This document shows, one piece after another, positions 23,088 to 34,970 of a stretch of 64,000 bases of DNA (position 1 is its first letter; every line of letters starts with the position of its first letter). The notes beneath the pieces were generated by a model. The model was not told where the DNA came from. It saw only the letters and a program-made list of their open reading frames with translations, and searched no databases. The stretch is taken from assembly GCF_040802235.1 (NCBI RefSeq), contig NC_133172.1, positions 58,349,613 to 58,413,612 on the forward strand, written 5' to 3'. Origin of the DNA: Manis javanica (taxonomy: Eukaryota; Chordata; Mammalia; Pholidota; Manidae). The translations under genes and the position numbers were made by a program.

Positions 23088-23739
23088 ACAATTTGATGGG
23101 GAAGGCATTCGGATTCTGATTTTTACAGTGCTTCCTGCTAAATGGGCATCCCCAATACAGCGTGACTTGGTTTATGAATGGAAGGTTGTCTTAGAGTAAA
23201 GATGAATTGAAGACCTTGGATGTCAAGGGTGAGGTTGTTGGGGATTCCCCCTGTGACAGGAATTGTCTGTACTGCCTTCCTGCCCCGTGCCCAGACGGTC
23301 CGCCTGCAGAGACCAGGCCCACCGTGGCATGTCAGGCCGATCTCCACTGAAGGCTCGGGGCGAAGAGCTGGGAGAATCTACCAGTAACATCAAAGTTCCA
23401 TACGTAAAGTCTGCCGGAACCACTCCCGAAATCACATGAAGAGAGAGTGGAATAGTCGGCTCCAGTTACACAGGATAAGGTGGGTTTGGAAGTCGGTTTT
23501 AACGTTATCTCACCTTACATAACAAGGTTATCTTGGGGGAGTAGAGGGTGGGAGAGTTGCTAGGGAACACTTTCTTTGAAAAAACAAACAGTTTTGGCCA
23601 GAAACAGCACCCGGGCTGGCTGGATGTGAGGTGCGGCTCGGGTTCTGGGGTGACCGCGGGATCCGTGTCCTCGGCTGGATCCGTGGAGGTGGGGTTGAGT
23701 GGTGTCTTCACTCTGCTTTCCAAGTGAAGGGTGAACACG

Positions 23740-24395
23740 TCACACGCACTAGGATGCTATAGTACAACAACGATGACACAAAAGTTGCTGAGGAGAAATG
23801 GGAACCCCCACTCATGGTGAGAATGTGAAGTGGTGCAGCTGTTGTGGAAAACCATTTGGGGTTCCTCAGAAAGGTAGTTACAGTGTGACTGAGCACCCCA
23901 GCATTCCCACTCCCAGGTGTGCACCCAGGAGAACGGAAAACAGACTCAAATGCTTGTACGTGGATGTTCACAGCAGCACAAATATCCACTAATGGAATGG
24001 ACGCAAAACAGGGTCCATCCACACAGAGTCGTATTCAGCCGTGGAGAGGAAGGAAGCACTGGCCCACGCCACAACACGGACGCACCTCTGCAGCACCTTA
24101 ACCAAAGGAAAGCCAGTCACACAAGGCCATGTGTTACGTGGTTCCAGTTAGGTGACATGTCCAGAGAAGGTGAATCATGAGAGACAGCAATCTGGTGGTT
24201 ACCAGGGCCTGGCAGGGAGAGGGGCGGTTGCCTGCTAATGGGCACACGGTTTCATTTCAGGTGATGAGAAAGTTTGGGAGCTAGACAGAAACATTGCACA
24301 ACATTGTGAATGTACTAAATGCCACAAAATTGTGTATTTTTAAATGGTTTGTGTCATGTGCAATTTACCTCAATAAAAAATGAAGATTAGACTAT
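23740..24395 (+). mobile_element. Ancient L1 3' end
   Basis: Follows the usual terminal order of old L1 elements: gtggaaaaccatttggggtt, agcattcccactcccaggtg, ggatgttcacagcagcac, tggtggttaccagggcctgg, ending in ctcaataaaaaatgaag. Diverged, plus strand. Confidence 0.85.
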
Positions 24396-25309
24396 AGGCA
24401 GCAAATGAAGAAAAAGATCAACACTGGGCGCTGTGTGTTCGGGAGGATTGGGGACACAGGGAATCCACTTTCATGTGCCGTAGATGCCTGGACGCGTGGG
24501 GCTCTGGCTGGAGAGGCTCTCCCAGAGGGGCCAGGAGGCAGCTCTCAGGGCGGGCGCACCTCGCCAGGGTTGGCAGTGAGGACAGATCTCACCATCAGGA
24601 AACTGAGAGGGACCATTTGAACCATTTTTCTAAGTTAGCAGGAGGCAGCCTGCAGGGTTCAGATCTGTCTCCACCACCAGCTTGCTCACCTCCTGTGCCT
24701 CAGGCGTCCTGGGACAATGGCAGGGCCTGCGGCCACAGGGTGGTGGCGGCGAACTGACCTGCCACGTGGACAAGACACGGCCCGCATGCTCTAAGCCCTG
24801 GCGCTGTTCCTGGGCTCTTGTCTCAGCTCGGTCGGCGCTGCTGCTTAGACAAGGAGCATGCTTTGCACACAGGCCACTGCCCAGCCTGGCCTGCTGCTCC
24901 CCGGGCACCGGTGGCCTCATCTCGTGCCCAGAGCGGGCAGGGTGACCAGATCCCTCCCAGGTCACTGCCGCAGTCAGCCACTCCTCGGCTGTGGCAGGAA
25001 AAGGCCTCGCACACTCCCCCAGGCTGGAGGCGGGGTGCTCAGGCTTCCCAGCCTGGGAGTCTTACCGTAAGGGTGGGTATATTTTTATCGAGCAGGATAC
25101 ACTTATCAGCGACGGCCAGGAAAGGGAACCTGAGGGCCAGATTCTCCAGCTGCTGGAACTGCTGCCTCCCCAGCGCCGAGGCTGGGCCGGGAGGGAAGGG
25201 CAGGGCATCGCCTCCCCGTGGCGTCTCTCCTTTGCCTGCTGAAGCTGCCCAGACGCTTTGGGGGGCCAGCAGCCATCAAACGCCGGCCATCCTGGTGGAG
25301 GGCCCTTTG

Positions 25310-25440
25310 CCGCTGTTATCCTCCTGAGGTTGTCATGACCCTCACTCGACAGATGCAGAGGTCACAAGCCAGTGGGGTCACCAGCCCCCAGTCACATGGC
25401 TGCTCAGAGGCAGAGCTGGGTTAGCAGGTCTGTGCGACCC
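25310..25440 (-). repeat. MIR SINE
   Basis: An inverted MIR core: ctcgacagatgcagaggtca, then cacatggctgctcagaggca. Diverged. Confidence 0.6.
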
Positions 25441-25639
25441 AGGCCTGTGCCCTTCCCCAGCTGTCCTGTTCCACTCTGACACCACCTCTTCGTCATTAGA
25501 CACAATGCGGTGGGACTGGCCCTAACACAGTCCCCACTCGGGTGGGTCCCCACAGCACCAGCCCTGGAGACACGGCCAGAAGAGCCATCCGTGCTCGGGG
25601 ACCTCCCCTCCAGGGACACCCTGAGATGCCTTAATCCCT

Positions 25640-26096
25640 GCGGTAGATGGAATGATGCCCCCGCCCCTAATATGTCCACATCCTAATCCCCAAACCAGTG
25701 AATCTGTGACCATGGCAAAAGGGACTTTGGGGGTGTAATTAAGTTAAGGGTTTTGGGGTGGGGAGATGATCCTGGATTACAGGCGGCCCCATGTCCTCCC
25801 AGGATTCTTATACTAGGCAGGCAGGAGGGCCACTGACAGAATGTGACAGCAGAAGCGGGAGTGGTGCAGGCCACAGGCCAAGCAATGCAGGCACATCTAG
25901 GAGATGGAAGAGGGGGGCAGTGGATTCTGCCCCGGAGCCTCCCGAAGGAAGACAGCCCTGCAGCACCTTGACTTGAGCCCAGAAAGACCTGTGTTGAGCT
26001 TCCAGACTCCAGAAGTGCACCATAAGAAGTGGGGGTTGTTTGAAGCTGCTACATTTGTGGTCATTTGTGACAGTGGCCCTAGGAAACTCATACAAC
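25640..26096 (+). mobile_element. MLT1-type solo LTR (MaLR)
   Basis: A complete-looking LTR of about 455 bp. It starts near tagatggaatgatgccc and contains tgtccacatcctaatcccc and ttgacttgagcccagaaaga. It ends with ctgctacatttgtggtcatt and aggaaactcatacaac, as MLT1 LTRs do. No internal sequence is attached. Confidence 0.8.
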
Positions 26097-26439
26097 ACTG
26101 CCCTCTGAAGTTCAAGTTTGATTAGTCCTGGGGGGTTGGGGGGCGCCAAGAACAGGAGCCAGGGGACCCTAATGAGCAGCCAGAGCCGAGAACCATCCAC
26201 CTCCCAGACACCTTGGAAATGATACGTGTGCCTGCAGACTCGGCCCGACACCAGCAAGGCTTTCTCCGGCCAGCCCCCTGGCCCTGCCCCTCCCCAGACC
26301 TGAGCTGCTCAAGCTCTCCGCCCTACAGCGCAAGCCCCTGGGCCCGCCTGGGCTGCCAGAGGCCCCTCTCACCCGGGCTTCCTTCAGACAGCAACGAGGA
26401 CAAGGCATCTCTGCAGACAGGCCCTCCTGTCCTCCCCAG

Positions 26440-26740
26440 TGATCTCTGCCCACCCCTTTCAACTCCCGTGAAAACCCGATCACTTCACTATCTGCTCTCT
26501 TAGGCTCTGCAAATCCCGTTACTTCCCAGCCTGAAACCCCTTTGCTGCTGTCCCACTGCCTTGAGAATGAGACCTAACTTGCACACGGTGGCCTCTCAAC
26601 TGCTGCCAATGTCCCATACCCAGTGCTCCAGCTTCATTTTGTGCCACCTGACACCTCACCCCTCAGCCACAGGGGCCCTCTGTGACCACAGGGCATTGGC
26701 ACATGCTGCCCTCTCCACATGCTGCTCATCCTCCAGGGAG
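26440..26740 (+). repeat. L2 LINE fragment
   Basis: A diverged L2-like stretch with the phrases gaatgagacctaacttgcac and cagtgctccagcttcatttt. Confidence 0.5.
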
Positions 26741-27209
26741 CAGCACCAATGGCCCCCTTCGGGGGACTCCCCTGCTTCCCTCCCGACTCTGTACCGGAAG
26801 GGCTGGAGAGGCAGAAAAGGCCTAAGCGGTTCCCCAGTGAAGCAGAGATGTAGAGAATGAACTACTGATTCTTGACAAATAAAACACAATACATGTAACC
26901 AAACATGGGCCCCTCTCTGTTCCTTCATTCTTCCGCTTCCTGAAGAGCCGCAGATCAGAACAGTTTCACTTTCCTTCTTAGCTCTACTTCAGAACGAGAC
27001 GAAGAGCCCCAAATGGCAAGGGACACTCTGTGTCAGGGTTAGAAATCAACAGGGAAAGGTGAGAAACCAGGAGGGACTCCCCCCTAGAGGAGGCGGCCAC
27101 CCCTCTGCTGCCATGTGGAAATGTGGCCCAGACTCGATGTTTCAAAAGAAGCTGGAAAATCACTTTTACATGAAATGTCCAGGTTCTGCATTTAAAGGAA
27201 GGTTCCCAG

Positions 27210-27300
27210 TTCTCATAAAATGCCTAGTGAGTGCTGAGTAAATATTTGTTGAAAGAATGTATAAATGAATGTTTAAGCCAACAAACATTTGCAGTGCCAG
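27210..27300 (+). repeat. L2/MIR 3' tail fragment
   Basis: The phrase gtgctgagtaaatatttgtt followed by a gaatgtataaatgaatg run matches the shared L2-type 3' tail. Confidence 0.5.
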
Positions 27301-28449
27301 CCCCTTGTCACGAGACACCAAGCTGGAGATGAGAGTGAGACCATCCCTCCGCACAGGGCCTGGACCTGTGACTCATCTTCTGTCGTGCTTTTTAATAGCT
27401 CACGTAGGGAGGTCCCCTGGACCCCTGGCTCACACTGCATGCTAGCGTGTGGACAGAGTGGAAGCGGTGTGGCTTCTCACCGGCAAATTAGGTCGTGGGT
27501 TCCGGAGCACTTTCCCCTCCATGTCACAGTTGTCTTTAAATGGGACCCAGGCTGACACCTGCCTGGAAGGCTGCTGGGGCCTCAGCTGAGGTATGCCTGG
27601 TGCTCCACGCCTGGCCCTGGGGGACCTCGGGAAATGTCAGTCCCTTGAGGACTTCAGAGGAAATGTTTGCGTTTTAGAGAGCAGGGGACAGTGGGACTCT
27701 GGGGCCAGCTGCCCTTTCTGCTCCTGGCTGCCCCTAATCCTGTCGGGGCCTTGGCCCTGCAGGCCTGCTCCGTTCCCCCACCCGGTCACAGCAACCCACG
27801 TGACAGCTGTATGGGAGCCGCCACTTGATGCAGCCCTGCTGTCTTTCCGTCATTTGAATCCTCACAAAACCTGTGAGGTATTTGCAGATGAGAAAACGAG
27901 GACAGAGGGAAAAGTCCTTTGGGAGGGCGTAAGCGGCCTCCCCCGTGGGACAGGGGTGTGGGTGACTCAGAAGGGCTGGCAGGATGGGAGCCACGGGCCG
28001 GAGCCTGGAGCCCCTGCCTGCCCCCACATCCCCGCCGGACCGGAACTTCTCCCCGCAGCGCACCCCAGGAAAGGCAGCAGCCTGCAGCATGTGACTTAGA
28101 AATAAACGGGTGGGTCCCTTCTGGGGACTTCTCAGGAACTCGGCCCAGGCCTGGGTGGGACTTCCACAGCCCTTGGCAGAGGCCGGGCCGGGATGACCTC
28201 ATGTTTGGATTAGGGACGTCCAGGATGGGACAAAGCTTGTCTTTATTTCGGGCCGATGACCTCGGTCCCAGTGGGTGAGTCCCTCCTAACTGACGGGAGA
28301 GGAGACCAAGCTCACTATGCTCCCGATGCCGAATAGAGTGGCAGGCCCAAAGGGTGTCCGAGCAGCCTCCGGCCTTTCCTGACACCTGCCGGGTGCCACC
28401 CGCCATCCTCAGTGCCCAGGATACCAAGCCGGCCGTGGAGACTCTGACC

Positions 28450-28625
28450 TGGAGCACCTCCCCTTTGCTTGAGCGTCGGAGTCACCTGGGCAGCGCCCAC
28501 CAACACCTGCACCTGGGCTCCGCCTGAGACCCATTAAATTAGAACCTCTCCAGTGGAGCCCACGTGTTGGCATTTTTCTGAAGCTTCCAAGTTGACTTGC
28601 AACCAGGGCTGGGAGCTACTCCATC
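28450..28625 (+). mobile_element. MER20-like hAT non-autonomous element
   Basis: Contains gcgtcggagtcacctgggca, then cacctgggctccgcctgaga and gaagcttccaagttgac. This follows the MER20/hAT-Charlie order I remember. The terminal repeats are worn. Confidence 0.5.
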
Positions 28626-28639
28626 AGTAAATAAAAGCC

Positions 28640-28880
28640 TACATTTTTTTAGCCTTTATCTTGTACCAGGCTCTAAAAATTTTATATATGTAAATAATAC
28701 TTAATTCACTGTCCACAGGACTCCTTGGAGGTAGGTACTATTACCATTACCCCTATTTTACAGATGAGGAAACTGAGTCACAGACTAGTGAAGCCATTTT
28801 CCTGGTGCTAGAGGGTAGCAGGCCTAGGATTAAATCCCAGAAGGGCTGATCTCTGAGCCCGTGTGCTTAAACACTGCCCA
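28640..28880 (-). repeat. MIR SINE
   Basis: A well-preserved inverted MIR: ggaggtaggtactattacca, then cagatgaggaaactgagtca, then the complement of the head. Confidence 0.85.
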
Positions 28881-28984
28881 TTGCTGCCAGATGGGATAGG
28901 ACGGGCCTTGTGCAAACATGGAGGCAAAACAGATCTGGGAATCAAAGAGGGCCACAGGCCAAATACAAGTGGCACATTAATGGG

Positions 28985-29210
28985 AAAAGCACAGATTTTT
29001 TAGAGTGGAAAAGATCTGAGTTCAAATCCTGGGTTTATCACTCCCCAGTGCATGACCCTGGACAAAGAAGTTATTTAACATTTCTGTGCCTCAGTCTCCC
29101 CATGGGTGAATAGTGAGTGCCCACCTTATACAAAGCTGGTGAGATAGCAAATGGGAAACACCCAGCACAGGGCCTGGCGATGGGGTCCAGGTGTTCAGTG
29201 AGGGCTAATT
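28985..29210 (+). repeat. MIR SINE
   Basis: Plus-strand MIR: gatctgagttcaaatcctgg, tgaccctggacaaagaagtt, tgcctcagtctccccatggg. It lies head to head with the preceding inverted MIR. The gttcaaatcc box is the MIR tRNA-derived B box, not a tRNA gene. Confidence 0.85.
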
Positions 29211-29799
29211 CTGCATCTGTCTTTCCTCCCCTACCTCCCCCACCTCCCAGTTCCCCCCCTCCCCAGCTACCCAAGACTGTCTCAGTGTGGACCCAGAGAG
29301 CAAACCTGAAGGGGCTCCTGCAGACCTGCTGTGATCTCCACAAAATGCTGAGAGCCTGGGACTCACCCTAAGGAGCTGAGATGGATTTGTTTTGAAAGGA
29401 TCTTGGAAAAGAAGACGATTCTTCCCCAGCCAAGAAACAACCTTTCTTTAATCAACATTCCTGATCACAGAGACGGATTTGCCCAAAGGCCTCTTGGCTT
29501 TCACGCAGTCCTGTTATTCTCAGGAGTGATGGGCCTCCGGGGTGCTGGGGATGCCCGCAGCACTGAAGGCCTGCAGGAACTCAGGGTGCCTGTGTATTAG
29601 CCCCCATGCTTTTTGCATCAATTGCTTCTCAAATAAGGAGCTACCAGACAGAGCAGCTCCAGGGCATGGCAGAAGGTAAGCAGCCATCTGCAGGATGCGG
29701 GCCTAGTGAGAATTTTCCCACCGCCTCTGGGTGGGGAGCAAGAGGCCTGTGTGCTAGGCGGGGCCTGTGCTCTGGCTCCGCTGGGGTGGCCAGCAAGGC

Positions 29800-29990
29800 A
29801 AAGGAGAGAGAGTGCGGGCCTCGGAGTCCAGCCCGGGGTTTGACAAGGGTCTGCACCTACAGAGCTGTGTGGCTTTGCACATGGGACTTCATCTTTGAGG
29901 ACCTCAGTTTTCTCACCTGAGAAACAGGCTTGATCACAGAAGTGCGGATTAAATGAGGTGACGAAGGCTGGGGCACATCAGGGCTGTTCA
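29800..29990 (+). repeat. MIR SINE
   Basis: Plus-strand MIR: gagctgtgtggctttgcaca, then gacctcagttttctcacctg, then gattaaatgaggtg. It runs into the AT-rich tandem repeat at 30000. Confidence 0.75.
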
Positions 29991-29999
29991 ATTAGTGAT

Positions 30000-30425
30000 A
30001 GCCTTTAGTTTAGCAGTAGTAGCTGTGTCAGTTCAAACAGCCTCCGATCAAATATCCAACAGACTAGGGGAAGTAGTTCTAGTCATTAAGGTAATGTTAA
30101 TACCGTGATTATCATGGGCTACTGTGAATCCAATATCTGATAAATAATATCTGATATCCAAAAAATAATATCCAATATCCAACAAATAGCAAATAAAATA
30201 TGCATAGGTAGTAGTAGTAGTTATATCCTTTCAAATAAATATCCTGTGAATCAGTAGCAGGGCTAGTAACACTCATGAGAATGACTTAAATACTATTATT
30301 GTGCGTAACTGAATCCAACATCCAATAAATAATACCCAATATCCAATAACATAAGTAGTAGAAACAATTAAAGTAATTTAGATAATTTTAATACTGGGAT
30401 TGCCAGAAGCTACTGTGAATTCTAA
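30000..30425 (+). repeat. Degenerate AT-rich tandem repeat
   Basis: A roughly 10-20-bp motif around 'atccaatatccaataaataat' variants recurs many times. There is also higher-order similarity about 283 bp apart: the text near 30088-30140 (taatgttaatacc, then gctactgtgaatcc) is repeated near 30371-30422 (taattttaatactg, then gctactgtgaattc). AGT-trinucleotide runs (gtagtagtagtag) separate the blocks. Not coding. Confidence 0.7.
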
Positions 30426-30439
30426 GGGGAGCCATAAAA

Positions 30440-31090
30440 CGGGGCCAGCGGGCTGGGCGGCGGTGGTGCGGGCTGGGCAGACCCCTTCTGACGGAGAACA
30501 AAAACTGGCATGAAAAACGCAGGCCCATCCGCCCTGAGGCTTCCTTCTCACGGGCGGGGGACTGGCCGTGTCCCCTCCTCCCCGCGCGGTCCCCCGCTCC
30601 CCGCTACGAATGTCCAACACCCAGTTCCCGGCCGGACGCAGAAAGGGCCAGCAGAGGGCACCCCAAACCCACAGGGCCGAGGGCTCTGACGCGCGCGGGG
30701 GCCGGACCCGGGGGAGAAGCGAGGCGGCGCCCCTTGCATTCTGTCCCCTCCCGACCAGGTCCGCCGGGCTCTGGGCAGCGCTGAGGGACCCCGCTGGTGA
30801 CGGCTGGGAGGGGCTGAGGGCCTCCCGTCGGCGGCCCTGCTCAGGGCGCTCTGGCCGTGCAGCTGCGGGGGGAGGTGGGTCTGGTCCCTCCCCTGCGTGG
30901 GGCAGCCGCGTCCACGGGACGGCGGGCTCCTGGCTGCGCGCCGAGAGCACACTCTGGCCCGTTTTCCAGCGGGGCAGCTCCGCAGGGCCCCTACTCTCCG
31001 TTTGCAGCAGGGCCACGTCTGCATTCAGGGTCCCAGGAGGACAGAAGTGACCCGGCTCCCCGCCCCTGGGTGCGCCCAGGCAGACCCCCG
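30440..31090. promoter_or_regulatory. Orphan CpG-rich block
   Basis: CpG dinucleotides are dense (for example near 30545-30605, 30680-30735 and 30820-30850) in the middle of the intergenic region, beginning just after the AT-rich tandem repeat. A CpG island away from any annotated start could be an enhancer, a lncRNA promoter or a composition patch. A long minus-strand open frame (30378-31430, 350 codons) spans it; it is low-complexity Pro/Arg/Gly-rich and runs through a MIR fragment near 31230-31310. Confidence 0.5.
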
Positions 31091-31399
31091 GGGTCCATGC
31101 ACACCGCGCTTTCTTCCTCAACCCAGCCAACCACGGGACCTGCCCACGCTGCCCTGGAAAGAGCTCTCGAATCTCCTGAGAGGCAGGTGGGTGGTGGTCG
31201 AGGCTGGGGGTCCCACCGATGCAAAGATGGGCAGGGGCGTAAGTCCTCGGTGTCCCCTTGTTTCCTTTTCTGTAAAAATGGCGCTGATAATCCCAGTGAA
31301 CCTGTGATAAAGGACTTCTGGGATGGCCATGGGAGCAGGCCCCGCATAGGGCACAGGCCACAGAAGATTGCTCGGGCCTTTTTCTCAATGCCTGTCTGC

Positions 31400-31760
31400 T
31401 GACCCAGGCCGCTGTCATTCGTCCACCCACCTCCCAGACAGCTCAGGCTACCTTCGTCTCCCTTCTACATGGCCCCTGCTGTCACCTCCTGCCGCCTAGA
31501 CAGTCTGGGCCATGGTCCTCTCCTTCCACAGGACTCCCACAGCCTCCTACCTGGCCTCCCCACCTCGTGGCCTCGGCCGTCCATCATCCGCCCTGTAGCC
31601 AGGCTGACTTTTCTAAAATGCGAATCTGATCATGTCCCTGCCTGTTCAACCTCAGCCAACAGCTCCCCATTAAATCTGGGACTTAGTTCCAGCTCCTTAT
31701 GATTTACGAGGCCTTCGGTCCCCTGGCCTGTGCCCTACCCTCTCGCCTCTTCCCTGTGTG
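31400..31760 (+). repeat. L2 LINE fragment
   Basis: A fairly well-preserved L2: cgaatctgatcatgtccctg, then cagctccccattaaatctgg and ccagctccttatgatttacg, in the consensus order. Confidence 0.75.
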
Positions 31761-33234
31761 TGACCGCCAGAGCCCAACCACTGGCGGCAGGTTGGAAATT
31801 CGACACGCCTCTTGGTAGTTTTTAAATGTTTGCACCTTGATAAAACAGGAAACTATATTTTTTATTAACATAAAGGACACCTCTCTCTCTGTTGGTACAT
31901 ACAAGGGCTTTAGAACATACACTCTATCCAAGGGACCTGCTGTTGACCTGAAAGTGTCTTTCCGTTGACATTCTCTGCCCTGATCCGTGGGCGGTGGTAA
32001 CCGTTCACACTCCTTAAAGACTGACCGTATCTTAGGGGGATTCAGTTCCCAAGTCTTGTTCACCGTGGGGGCAGCCATGTCTGCTGTCAGAGCTGCTGTC
32101 CTCCCCTGGGACACACAGATGGCATCCCTGAAGGGTCAGCACCAGCAAGAGGTGTTTTTAATTCCCACCTGAGGGCATTGTTTTAGAGGGGGTGCTGGGA
32201 CACTCTGCTGCCCCCTCCTGCTTCACCCCCAAGGTTTGCATGCTCCCTGGTGGGCACCCCAGGCTGACTGGCCCCTCCACTCAGCCCTGGCCCACCAGCA
32301 GCATGAGGCCATTTCCGGGGCTCCTGACTCAGGGGCTCAAAACATTCAGACCCGACGCTTTTTTTTTTTCCTGAAACTGTTATTTCACTATGTGCCTTCC
32401 TATCCTGAAGATGAATTCATAGACCTGTAAGTCACCTGTACTGGTGATTTCCAAGCCTCAGTCTGGTGTCCTATTTATAATACAAAGGGGGAAGATTAAA
32501 AGGAAAGTAACCTGCCATAAAATCCTATGTGGGGATGCTGGACCCCCTCAGAGAAGTAAGGGAGCCAGAGCTTAGCCCATCCTAGGACCCCCAGGAAGGC
32601 AATGGCTCTAAGTGCAGAGGGTCGCAGGTGCATCCTCTGGGTGAGGCCACTGGGGACGTGACTTTCTGAAATGGTGACCAGCTCTTGGTTAACGTCCAAA
32701 AAAAACAAAGAACAACCTTCCCGCAACAGACACAGTGGTTGCACTCCTGGAAAATTCAGAGACTGTTAAAACTGGGCAGGAAAAGAACATTTGCCTTTAT
32801 ATCTATCTAAAATGAAGTTGGATTCTAGATGCAGGTAATTTCAAGCAGGGTTTTCGCCTACATGAGTGCCAGGTGAGACGCTGGACTGTCATGTGGGACA
32901 CAGGCCTGTTCTTTGTTGTAGGGGACGTCCAGGTTCATGCCACTGCTACCACCAAATTCCAGTGGCTCCCACATAGGTGTATGGGACAGATTTCCCACCC
33001 TGGTAACGGCAGTCCTGCCGCAGGAGAACAGGGGCTGGGGGGTCCTTTGCTCGGCGCTCCTTCCTGTCCTCGCCAAAGGAGCCTCTCTCTATGGATCTTT
33101 GCGAATCCGTTCCTCCAGGAAGCCCACCTTGCCCTGCCAAGCTGGGTAAATGCCCTTGTCTGCCTACAGCCCACCCTGAGCACCTCACTGACTTAGCTGT
33201 CTATCCCCAGGAAGCCAGACGCCTTTGCTGGCCC

Positions 33235-33450
33235 TTCACCCTCTGACCCTAGGTCAGCCTCAGTGCCTGGCATACAGTAGGCACTTGATAAATGTTTGTC
33301 AAAGACACAGTCACTTGGTCCTCACAAAAGCTTAGGAGGTGTTCTTATTCCCATGTTTCAGACGAGGAAACTGAGGCTCAGAGATGCCCAAGGTCACACA
33401 GGGAACTAGGCTATGAATCTGGAACTTCAAGTCTCCAGAGAGGTGTCTTC
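33235..33450 (-). repeat. MIR SINE with adjoining L2-type tail
   Basis: An inverted MIR core: cagacgaggaaactgaggct, then agatgcccaaggtcacacag. It is preceded by ctggcatacagtaggcactt, an L2/MIR-type tail on the plus strand. Confidence 0.75.
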
Positions 33451-33859
33451 TACTCATTCTCCCTTACTGCCCTGCTCAGCATCCCAAGAGGTGTCCCTCA
33501 AAGATGACAGCCAGGTCCCCACCAGCCTCCCTGACGGCCCTGCCCTTCCTGGACGTAAAGCCCTGGGCTCCAGCCCTCCCCACCCCACACGACGCTTCCT
33601 GCTCCCGAGCAGGGTCGCGCTCCTGGCTCGCTCTCCAGCTCGACTGGCTTCCAGCCAGAGCAGATGTGGAGTCGCCCTGAATTGGCCGCCATGAATGAGG
33701 AGCAGGGACAGCCATTGCCAGAGTCACAGCATCACAGAGCAAACGACAGAGGCATCTACCTCGGTAGGTCACTCCATACCTCTGGTGACATGAAGATTCA
33801 GCCTGTAAACTGAGTGTTTGGGAGCATATGATGATTATCGAGGTCTCTTGCGCCTTTTG

Positions 33860-34140
33860 TGTTTTAGGATTCACCCAACAAATATTTTTTGAGCACCTAC
33901 TATGTGCCTCAAGACTGAGATGCATTCCAAAACAAAGTTAAGAACCTGTCCTACCTACCACCCCCATTCCCTTCCTCCATCCCCACTTCATTTTTCTCCT
34001 TAGCTCCTGATACACTATTGATGATCTCCTGTGTTTGTCTCTTCACAGTGAGCCTCTGTACGGCCCTCTTCACAGCAACTAGCACAGGGCTTGGCACGTG
34101 CTAGGCCCTCAGTAAATACACAGTGAATGAATGAACTGGT
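33860..34140 (+). repeat. Ancient repeat fragments (L2-type)
   Basis: At 33870 the phrase caacaaatattttttgagca followed by cctactatgtgcctc is a widespread ancient repeat start. At 34030-34140 the phrase gcacagggcttggcacgtgc followed by a gaatgaatgaa tail is an L2 3' end. Confidence 0.6.
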
Positions 34141-34609
34141 TTCACGGCATTCAGAGTCCTTATCAATTCCCAACAACCATGGACACAGTCTTGGGAGTGG
34201 GTGTAATCCACAGGACAGTCCTCTTCCCTGTCGTGAGCCTCCCAACCCCAGAGGCTGTAGGCAGGCCGGGTTATTGCCGCCTTCCACAGGAGGAAGGCCG
34301 CTCCCAGACCAAAAGGGACAAGCCCTGGCTCCCTGGGTCTTCAGGAGGACGTGCATGATCCTAGCTGCCACCTGCCCAGGTTGTTTCCACTCATTTGCTA
34401 TTTCCATCAGTGCCACAAAGACCATCTTGGCAAGTGATGTCTTTGTCCACATGCACAAGCCTGTCTGTGTAGAAAATTCCTTCCTTGCCTTGTAGAAGGC
34501 AATGGAAAGGGATTAACCACTATCCATAATTTCTTGTCATCTTCCCTTACCCCCACCGCACCCACCACTCTTCATCTGCCTTTCCGGCCTGGTCCTGAAT
34601 CAGAAGCAT

Positions 34610-34970
34610 TTTGCAAAGTTCAGGCACAAGACACACTTCATTTTTATTCTGTTGCATAAGATACTATTTACATTGTAAGAATTTTCCATGTTGCTACACA
34701 GTCATCAAAATTACGTTTTTGTGGCTGTGTGACAATGTCCCTGGGCAGATAGGTCATGATGTTTGAAGTCATTACCCTACGCACACTCTTCAGGTTTATT
34801 TTCTCTCCCAGATAATTCTGCAGAGAACATTTCCCAATAGCTTTTAAATAAATTTAAAAAAAGGATAATTTCTTTAGAATAGATTTCCAAGCATGGTATT
34901 AGTCAAAGGCTATGAACAATTTCATGGTGTTCACTTCAAGTTGCCAAATTGCTTTTGCAAGGAGATGGGT
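34610..34970 (-). mobile_element. Ancient L1/HAL1 fragment
   Basis: The + strand text (tttctttagaatagatttcc, ggtattagtcaaaggctatg, caagttgccaaattgctttt) is the complement of old L1 3' sequences. Non-coding. Confidence 0.55.

Larger units (their letters stand above)
13011..23105 (+). other. GAN: Possible extended GAN 3' UTR or downstream flank
   Basis: About 10 kb of mostly AT-rich sequence with unusually few recognisable ancient repeats compared with the intron and the intergenic DNA. It ends in a strong-looking AATAAA at 23082. Low repeat content, AT-richness and a clean terminal signal fit a long alternative 3' UTR expressed in neurons, but this is inference. A GC-rich block (19.8-21.06 kb) interrupts the pattern. 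A Pumilio-type element TGTATATA is at 16400-16407. No coding exon was recognised. Confidence 0.45.

Noticed and set aside
24371-24377. AATAAA as a possible gene 3' end
   Set aside because: It is the terminal signal of the ancient L1 at 23740-24395, not of a host gene.
27786-28457. 223-aa minus-strand ORF in the intergenic region
   Set aside because: GC-rich, overlaps a MIR-like fragment near 27830-27920, and has no recognisable family or splice-supported structure.
28990-29060. tRNA-like B box (gttcaaatcc)
   Set aside because: It is the tRNA-derived head of a MIR SINE; there is no cloverleaf.
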